A DNA stretch of 64,000 nucleotides, taken from contig OX638372.1 of assembly GCA_951812925.1 (NCBI GenBank), forward strand, positions 49,317,722-49,381,721, given 5' to 3'. Of this stretch, positions 57,188 through 64,000 are shown one piece after another (position 1 is the first letter of the stretch; each line of letters opens with the position of its first letter). The position numbers were made by a program, and so were the translations under genes. The notes under the pieces were generated by a model. The model made no database searches and was not told where the DNA came from. It saw only the letters and a list, made by a program, of their open reading frames with translations. The DNA is from Calliopum simillimum (Eukaryota > Arthropoda > Insecta > Diptera > Lauxaniidae).

Positions 57188-59498
57188 GAGAAGTAAGTTT
57201 TCTGAAAGTAAACACCGAAAAACTTGAAGCTAAACTTTCATTTTCAGCATTCAATAGTCAACTATAGTAAAGGTTTTGTTTTTGTTATTCTTATGAACTC
57301 GATAAAATCGAAAACTATATACAGTAAGAAGCAAAACTGTCAACATGTTTGCTATTTTTGACTAAGAACTACTATAGCGTCCGTTCTGATTACATTACCA
57401 ACAAGAAATATGAACCAAACGGAAGCCTAATAAAAAAATAATGAACAAAAAACCATTTCGAAAACATGTTGACACTTTTGCACCACTTTAAGTGATGTGC
57501 GTACAAACCTGGAACGTGAATTTTTTCTAGTTTAAAAAAACGATTCTAATAGATTCTGTTGTGTTGAATTCAAAACTGGCCACAGAATCCCTCTACCTCA
57601 TTAGAATTTCAAGGTATCCTAAACTTTAAATGCAAAAAACTACGTTTTTGCTGTTTTTCAAATAAGGTTCAAGGTCGCAAGTTTTTTCTGCTCTATTTCG
57701 TAAAATACACTTGAACATCTTGCTCTTTCTCTTTCCAAAAAGATGGTGAATGGTCATCTACGATTTTTCTTTGCAAAGTTATGCCCACTCTAAGATGACA
57801 TCATGAAATACCCAAAATTCTTACTAAGAGTAATTTGGGTATTTTTTGGCCATATTTCTCCAGAAGGATAGGTTTATAAACCATTTATACCAATTGAACC
57901 ATATTAAGATGACATAAATCCAAACCCTGCCGCTATATCTGTTTTATAGTTCTGCAGATTTACACTTTCCATAATTAGCTCAATCTGTAGGGTCTGTTAA
58001 AAATATCTGCAAAGCATTTTCCGACTACGATAATAATCATTCATATTAATTATTTTAAAAATTGAACATTTTGGTCACCGCTAATACATAAACACACGAA
58101 CATTGTACGCACATAAAACGTCCTTTCCTCATGTGATACAAAATCTCTCTTCCATAGAACCACAACCTTTCATTTTGCACTTTTTTTTTATCTCTACCAT
58201 AACAGCAACCACTATGCTGTTGCTGTTGCCGCACATAAAAGGGTCTGTTGCTGCTATTAAATTATCATTAGATTACAATAATTGACAAATGGCTTAACGT
58301 TAGGTAGCTTTCTCTCTGTTGCGCCGAAGAAAAAAATGCCCCTTCCCACCCAATTTTGTAGCTGGATTTTCAACACTTGCAGCATTAACCCCAAGTCAGC
58401 CATACGGGCTCAAATTCCGATTATGTGTCTGGATTTTGTTGTTCATACTTAGTATATTAGAGTTTTCCTCTTAACACTTGTGTGCTGCTATTTTTAGATA
58501 GAATTTTTCTTCATTTTTTTTTATTTATTGGTTTCTACTTAACCTGATGTGTATTTGGGTTTTTTTTTTTGTGTTAGAAAAAATCGATTGATTTTCTAAT
58601 AATAATGACGTTAATGTGTTTATCAGCTATAAATAACCAATTTCGTGTAGAGATGTCTTTCTTTTTCACTGTGTGTAATATTTTTGAATATAAGTATATA
58701 AGAAAGGGATGCTTTTTATCTTCCAAAAAATGAGTAGACGTTCTTCTTTAAAAAAGTTGATTGACCCTAATGAATTCCTAAATTGCAGTTTTTACAAAAT
58801 GTTTCAGTTTTGAATTGAGGCGTGGATTATATGCTTAGTTTTTTCGTTATAAACTCAATTTACATACATTCATTGCCTGACAACCTTAATTATAATTTGA
58901 CAAGGATAACGTTACAGAAAAACAAGTTTTTTGATAAGCTACTTAAAAAAACACTTAAAATACACACAAGCCACTAGATATATCGAAGCCATAATTGCAC
59001 TATATCTGCGCCTGATCTTCCGACTGATTAATATTGGAAATATGGAATGTAGCGTTGTTTCCCGCATGCAAAAAGAAAAAACTTAAAATGTTATATCTCA
59101 GCACTTGCAGAATCTATCGATATGAAAATTAACGTTCTATTGAGTAGATCTTTACGTAATCGATAAGGATTTGAGTTGACATCTTAGTTTTTTTTTTTTT
59201 TTTTAAATTGATGACAGGGGAGTATTTTACATAAAATGGTAAAATGATTTTGCGAAATTCCGAAAATTTCCAAGAAGGCGGCCATATAAAGTTCGATACA
59301 TCTTCTGGATACTCACATTTTTGAAATCGTTACTGCAGAAAAGTATGGGCGCTAAAGAGCCATTTAGGGTTAAACATACGAATCTGAAAAAATTTTTGAA
59401 TTTGATGCATCATTCAAATTCAACAAACAGCCATTATACTCATGGTCGATAGAAACATGTATACTTACATGACTTTTGTAACCTGGTCAAACATTAAA
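57188..59498. other. Non-coding spacer
   Basis: AT-rich. 57590-57660 contains a phrase related to the 30681-32529 element (ATCCTAAACTTTAAATGCAA against ATCCTAAACTAAAAATGCAA), too diverged to call a copy. No gene. Confidence 0.5.
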
Positions 59499-60272
59499 TA
59501 CCCTACACTGCAGTATTTTTAAAAATTTGCTTTTATGGAAGGTGCCACTACCTCTTATCCGAGTTCATCCAGTTTTTGCTCAGGGCTTGCATTTATAGTT
59601 CTTAGTGTCTGAGTGAAATTTGGTAAGATTATCTCATAAAACGTTATCAGTAAAGCGTTTTTAATCTTTTGCTTATATGGGAGGTGCCACGCCTTTTGTC
59701 CGAGTTCGTCTAGTTTCAGCTCAGAGCGTGCATTTATAGTCTTTAGTGTCCAAGTAGAAATTAGTTCAATTATCTCAAAAAACGCTTTCAGTATACCGTT
59801 TTGAAGTTTTGCTTATATAGGAGGTGCCACGCCCTTTTGTCCGAATTTACCCAGTTTTTTTTTTCAGAGCTTATGCGTATAATTCGTGGTGTTTATGTAT
59901 ATTTTGATTGCATTGTCGTGAAAAATACTCCTAAAGTTGAATTTTGAACATATTTTTTTATGGGCGGTAGGCGTGTCCGTTGACCGATTTCGCTAATGTT
60001 CAATCCCACGAGCTAACTTTGACGATGTACCAAATTTCATTGAATTATCTTGTTCAGTTTTCCCAGAAAATGTTTTCCACGCATACCCAACCAGCCACCC
60101 AACCAGCCACCCAACCAGCCACCCAACCAGCCAGACAGACGGACAAGGCTATATCGACTCAGGAGAAGACGCTGATCAAGAACATATATATACTTTTCTA
60201 TATCTGCCATGCTTCCTTTTCTGCGTTACAAACGGAAGGACAAAGTGAATATACCCTGGGTGTTGTAGGGTA
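59499..60272 (+). mobile_element. mini-me/Helentron-like element (copy E, full length)
   Basis: Complete copy: starts TACCCTACACTGCAGT and ends GTTGTAGGGTA. It has about three ~140-bp units (GGAGGTGCCACGCC at ~59680 and ~59820), the GGGCGGTAGGCGTGTCCGTT block, a CCAGCCACCCAA repeat (x4), a GACAGACGGACAAG tract, the core GATCAAGAACATATATATAC, and the 3' end. The frame at 59980-60375 is read through these repeats and is not a gene. Confidence 0.85.
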
Positions 60273-60800
60273 TCAAAAGATTGCTTTATTAGTTTTCTCT
60301 TTATTGCGTATTACATTTTTATGGATAGTGCCACGCACTTCGACAAGTTTTTCCAACTCTCATCAAGATGGCTGAAGCCGTTTTTGAATAACATTGAATT
60401 AAATTGTTCAGTTGCTTAAAAGTAGGCGTGGTGCTTTCTCAATGCCGGACACTTTTTCTCTATAATAATGCATTAATTACGCAGGCAACCAGAAAAAAAG
60501 GAGTGAACTTTTTTTTTCTTATATGCAGTCTTATGTACTTTACGATGTTGAATCCAACTGCATCCGCAGAGTTGTCAATATACCTGCATTAGTATTACTT
60601 TTCGAGTTACGATTATTTGAAGGGAAGGTATTTTAGCCCCCATACAAAGGACGAAATTATATTAATATACAAAAACCCGATATATGGCAATCACTCACTG
60701 TTAGGGCCAAGAAGGTAATCCGACCATTTACTTGATAGTCTAATCTGGAACAGGAAAAAAATTGTTTTATACAGGTGGGGCAAAAATAAGTGTCCACAAT
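60273..60800. other. Non-coding spacer
   Basis: Shares CTTATATGCAGTCTTATGTACTTT (60519 onward) with 2705-2730. No gene. Confidence 0.45.
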
Positions 60801-61140
60801 ATATAGTCTATGATCGGCCCTTTATGGTCATTAGTACATAATCTAAGATCTGTCCTTTATAGTCTATGGCCCATAATGTGTTCTCTATGTTCCAATAATA
60901 CTTATATGGTCTATGATCTGTCCTTTATGGCCTTTGGTCCATAATCTTTGGTCTATGGTCTGTCTTTTATATTATATGGTTCGTAATATACAGTCTATTA
61001 TATATCCTTTATATTATATATTCCTTAATCTATGGCCTATAATCTGTCCTTTATAATCGACTGTCTATGGTCAATAATATATACTCTATGGTTCATAATC
61101 TTTGTTCTATGTTCTGTCCTTTATGGTCTGTGGTCACTTA
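60801..61140. repeat. Degenerate minisatellite of GGTCTATG/CTGTCCTTTAT words
   Basis: (T/C)TGTCCTTTAT and TATGGTC-type words recur over ~340 bp (for example near 60850, 60917, 61047 and 61117), with an irregular period of about 65-70 bp. Non-coding. Confidence 0.75.
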
Positions 61141-62960
61141 ACTAAAATTATTGTAGAATTAAATAAAAAAAAAAATAAATTTTAAATCTGGGACAGTTCC
61201 GGGACATACATGAAAATCCGTAAAATTTTCGCGATGTTTTTGAATCCGAGACGAGAGGACCAGATTTTCCAAAAGGGGTCATAACTTGGAAAGTAAGAGT
61301 CAATTAAACGTAGTTATGTGAATTTAGCAGTCTTACAAAAAAGCACTGTACTATTTTATCAATTCGGACTATTAATGTCAGATCTTTAACAAGCCATTTT
61401 TTTATTTAATTATGGAATAATATGTTTTTTTGTTATTCCCACATGCGGCATAAAAATTTTAATGTTTTTCTTTAGCTATGTCCTATATTTGATCTTATTA
61501 GAGCAAGGAGATTATATCCGCTTGTTATTTCAATTTAGAAATTTCTTTGATAGTGAAGTACTCCACAAAATATGTTTAAATAAAGACAGACGGCATTATC
61601 CAAATAACACAAAAATTTTTTTTTTTTCCATTTGCTTATTTTCTTTGTTGTAGTTATTTCCTCAAAGCCTGGGAAAAATTAAATAAGCTCAAGGGCATAA
61701 AAAACCAGATTAACTTAAGTTAACAGTCTGTGGCAGGCGCCAAAAAGCACATCAAAACGAAATACCAGTTAAATAAAACAAAAGAAAAAAAGTCAATAAA
61801 AAATACAGAAAAGATAGGCAAATAAAATTTAAAAAAAAAAATAAAAATTTAAGACGTTTTCATACAGAAAAACGTGCGTACGTCTGTTTGGCAGTGACCT
61901 AATTTAAGAAAGTTTTACACATTTCAAAAAAAAAAAAAAATATTAGAATACGCACTCCTTTGTCTATAATATCATAACATCTGCCATAGATGTGGAGATA
62001 TAACATTTTTAATGAGTGTTTAATTATTATGTGGGTTACAAACCACCCTTAGCCTATTCCCTCACTTTTCGGAGGAAGTCTACCCAACCGCTAACTTAAG
62101 CAAATAATATCTCATCAGTCAGCATGCTTGTGCATTTTCGCTTTAGAGGCGTGGCAACGCCGATTCAAAACACAGAGGTCATATTATGGTTTCTTAGTGT
62201 AAACACTATATCCATACCAAATTTCACAAAAATCGGTTTAGCCGTGAAAGAGTTTTTTTTTTCAATTTAGGGGCGTGGCGCCGCCTACTTTAAAAAAATT
62301 CTATGAAAGTGCTGTTATTCGGAAAATTTTCTTATTCAAGTTGCTGAGGCAGAGAATAAGTACTGAAATCTTCCTGTATTTGAAGCTTGTGACAAAAGTT
62401 TTCGTTGGATGCTGGTCCTATGCTATGTGTTTTGTTTACATTCACGACATATCTGATCCTTGGAATTCCTTCTCCAACAACATTTTTCAGGTCAATTTTG
62501 GGTGAATTCAATTGTTTATGTATTGCACGTAATAGCTTGGCGGCAAACTTTGCTGAGTGACTTCCGGATTCTTCCAACCCACATGAAAAATAGAAAAAAG
62601 TATACTAAAGTAGAGTTGAATAAATTTGTATTTTATTAACTTTATTTGTATTAAAGCCTTAAGTACTTATTTCTTGCATTTGGGGACCCCTCATGAAATT
62701 TTCTAAAGAATATTTTTGTCTTTTTTTTTTTGTAGATTGAATTTTATCTTAGAAGTTAAAATTAGAGAATGTTGACTACGTATAGAAAATTCATTAGATA
62801 TTGAATGAAAAAGTTAAAAAACAAATAAAACTTCATTCTACTAAAAAACGGAAATATAACAAATGTTAAAAAAAAAAAAACATTTAAATAATTAAGTGAA
62901 TAAGTTTGGCAAAACATACAACATTCAAAAATCCAGTTGTGTCAACAATTTCTAGTTCTC
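61141..62960. other. Intergenic region upstream of the 63-kb gene
   Basis: AT-rich, with GGGGCGTGGCGCC-type repeat words near 62150 and 62270. Antiparallel frames at 62275-62577 have no recognisable motif. Regulatory sites for the downstream gene cannot be identified by eye beyond its TATA box. Confidence 0.45.
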
Positions 62961-62969
62961 AATTTTAGG

Positions 62970-62977
62970 TATAAAAG
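62970..62977 (+). promoter_or_regulatory. TATA box of the 63-kb gene
   Basis: TATAAAAG at 62970-62977 lies 78 bp upstream of the ATG. A start of transcription about 30 bp on, in TATTCACACTTG near 62997, would give a ~45-nt leader, typical of highly expressed insect secretory genes. Confidence 0.75.
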
Positions 62978-63047
62978 CTCAAGCATTTCACTTCATATTC
63001 ACACTTGAGATCATCAAATTAATTCAAAAGCAACAAACGGTAACAAT

Positions 63048-63623
63048 ATGAAATTGAAGTTCTGCTTTATCTTTGCCATTTTGGCAGCATTGTTGGTGGC
63101 AATAGCACAAGCACAAACACCACCAGTAACACCACCACCGGTAACACCACCGGTAACACCACCAGTAACACCACCGGCAACACCACCTGTAACACCACCT
63201 GCAACACCACCAGCAACGCCACCAGCAACACCACCAGCAACACCACCAGCAACACCACCAGCAACACCACCTGTAACACCACCTGTAACTCCACCGTCAA
63301 CACCACCAGTAACACCACCGGCAGAACCACCAGCAACACCTGCAGAACCACCTGTCGTTGCACCAACTACCGATGCACCAACATCCGGTGAACCACCTAC
63401 CGATGTACCAACACCAGTTACACCAACACCAACACCAGGAGGTGGTGGTGGAGGTGGTTCACTTACACCAGCACAGCGAAGGATACGTAGGATAAGGAGG
63501 CAAAATAAATCAAGGGGACAACGTATTCGAAGATTGCAACGCAAGCTAAGAAGGCTGCGCAGGCTTAGGAATCAAAGGAGAAGGAAGCAACAGATGCAAA
63601 GAAGGCAACAAAGGAATGGATAA
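63048..63623 (+). CDS. Small secreted protein: TPP-repeat region with arginine-rich tail
   Basis: A 191-residue intronless frame. Residues 1-22 form a clear signal peptide (basic start, FCFIFAILAALLVAIA core, cleavage likely after AQA). Residues ~24-100 are about 19 TPP(V/A/S/P) or EPP units, encoded by a ~12-bp repeat ACACCACC(A/G)G(T/C)A; such Thr/Pro tracts are usually heavily O-glycosylated, mucin- or glue-like. Then come a mixed PT-rich link, seven Gly (131-137) and a ~54-residue tail with ~25 Arg, including RRIRRIRR-like runs, Gln-rich at the end. No cysteines occur after the signal. I do not know an exact relative; a salivary-gland glue, mucin or seminal secretion is a reasonable guess from architecture only. 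TATA box upstream and poly(A) signal downstream support a real gene. The antisense frame is a shadow of the repeat. Confidence 0.85.
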   Translation: MKLKFCFIFAILAALLVAIAQAQTPPVTPPPVTPPVTPPVTPPATPPVTPPATPPATPPATPPATPPATPPATPPVTPPVTPPSTPPVTPPAEPPATPAEPPVVAPTTDAPTSGEPPTDVPTPVTPTPTPGGGGGGGSLTPAQRRIRRIRRQNKSRGQRIRRLQRKLRRLRRLRNQRRRKQQMQRRQQRNG

Positions 63624-63847
63624 TAATTCGAACCTTGAATTTGCACCACATGTCTCTCACTTGGAAAATTTGACTTTTTTCTAAAACGTTTTATGAAAAA
63701 AAAAAAAAAAAACTAAAAAAATTAATTAATTAATTATTATTTAAAATTAATGAAACAAAGAAAAAAATATTTTATGAAAATTATTAAAAAACTAGCTAGC
63801 TAAATAAGTAAAAACAAACAAACATTATACATAAAATTACAATTATA

Positions 63848-63853
63848 AATAAA
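63848..63853 (+). terminator. Poly(A) signal of the 63-kb gene
   Basis: AATAAA about 225 bp after the stop codon. The sequence between is very AT-rich, as expected of a 3' UTR. Bases 63854-64000 contain no further feature. Confidence 0.6.
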
Positions 63854-64000
63854 CATACATACCTAGATATTATATTGTGCATAAAATAACGTTTTCTTTT
63901 CTTTTTCTCTAAACTTCAGTATTCCATTTTTGTCCTTTTTCCAATTCGCATGCACAGAAAAATATCGGACCATTTCACTTCTTTCAACAAATAATTGGCA

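Noticed and set aside
57590..57660. Possible copy of the hAT-like palindrome
   Set aside because: Only a short phrase is shared (ATCCTAAACT...AAATGCAAAAAAC). No ends, arms or target duplication are seen.
59980..60375. 131-codon frame with a TQPA repeat
   Set aside because: Lies entirely within a mini-me-like element and continues into flanking DNA; the repeat is the CCAGCCACCCAA simple repeat.
62275..62577. Opposed frames of 76 and 81 codons
   Set aside because: They overlap on opposite strands and neither has a motif. The minus one reads somewhat protein-like but shows no promoter or family.
63014..63544. 176-codon antisense frame and 99-codon frame over the 63-kb gene
   Set aside because: Gly/Val-rich mirror images of the 12-bp repeat; no signal, promoter or independent features. 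The sense frame has a signal peptide, TATA box and poly(A) signal.

Overview
This is AT-rich eukaryotic DNA, almost certainly from a brachyceran fly (a tephritid-like fruit fly would fit; the species cannot be set from sequence alone). The evidence is a 412/mdg1-type retrotransposon, several mariner lineages, mini-me-type repeats with the fly-typical core, and a short host gene with an insect TATA box. Only one convincing host gene is present. The rest is repeat-rich intergenic DNA, useful mainly as a record of nested transposition.

Layout. 1-5.9 kb: end of a mini-me-like repeat, a diverged MITE, a 3' exon of a TE-like protein (774-1163), two foldback elements (1510-2998 and 3706-5410) and a tRNA-like repeat. 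7.3-8.55 kb: a decayed mariner on the minus strand. 9.375-15.69 kb: an apparently intact gypsy-group (412/mdg1-like) retrotransposon with 185-bp LTRs differing at one base, tRNA-Arg-type primer site, gag, a TTTAAAC slippery heptamer followed by a stem-loop or pseudoknot, and an uninterrupted protease-RT-RNaseH-integrase frame. 17.2-21.5 kb: MITEs and two mini-me-like elements around a MITE containing tRNA-like B boxes.

22-28 kb: microsatellites, a duplicated segment and a LINE endonuclease relic. 30.1-35.6 kb: a 5'-truncated LINE on the minus strand, split by an 1849-bp palindromic hAT-like insertion with a clean 8-bp target duplication; a second LINE copy at 43.6-44.1 kb preserves the empty site and ends in a ~1-kb ATTCA pentanucleotide array. 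35.7-48.7 kb: three further Tc1/mariner relics, TIR elements at 37.86-38.76 and 41.48-42.28 kb, and a second CCAAGG MITE carrying a nested TTAA-flanked piggyBac-like MITE.

51.0-51.9 kb: about five ~180-bp tandem units. 54.3-60.3 kb: two more mini-me-like elements. 60.8-61.1 kb: a degenerate minisatellite. 63.05-63.62 kb: the host gene, encoding a small secreted protein with a TPP-repeat middle and an arginine-rich tail, with TATA box and poly(A) signal.

The genes do not form a pathway. The relationships are those of parasites and substrates: insertions nest in one another, and paralogous copies give empty sites that date the order of events. No defence system, CRISPR array or biosynthetic cluster is visible.
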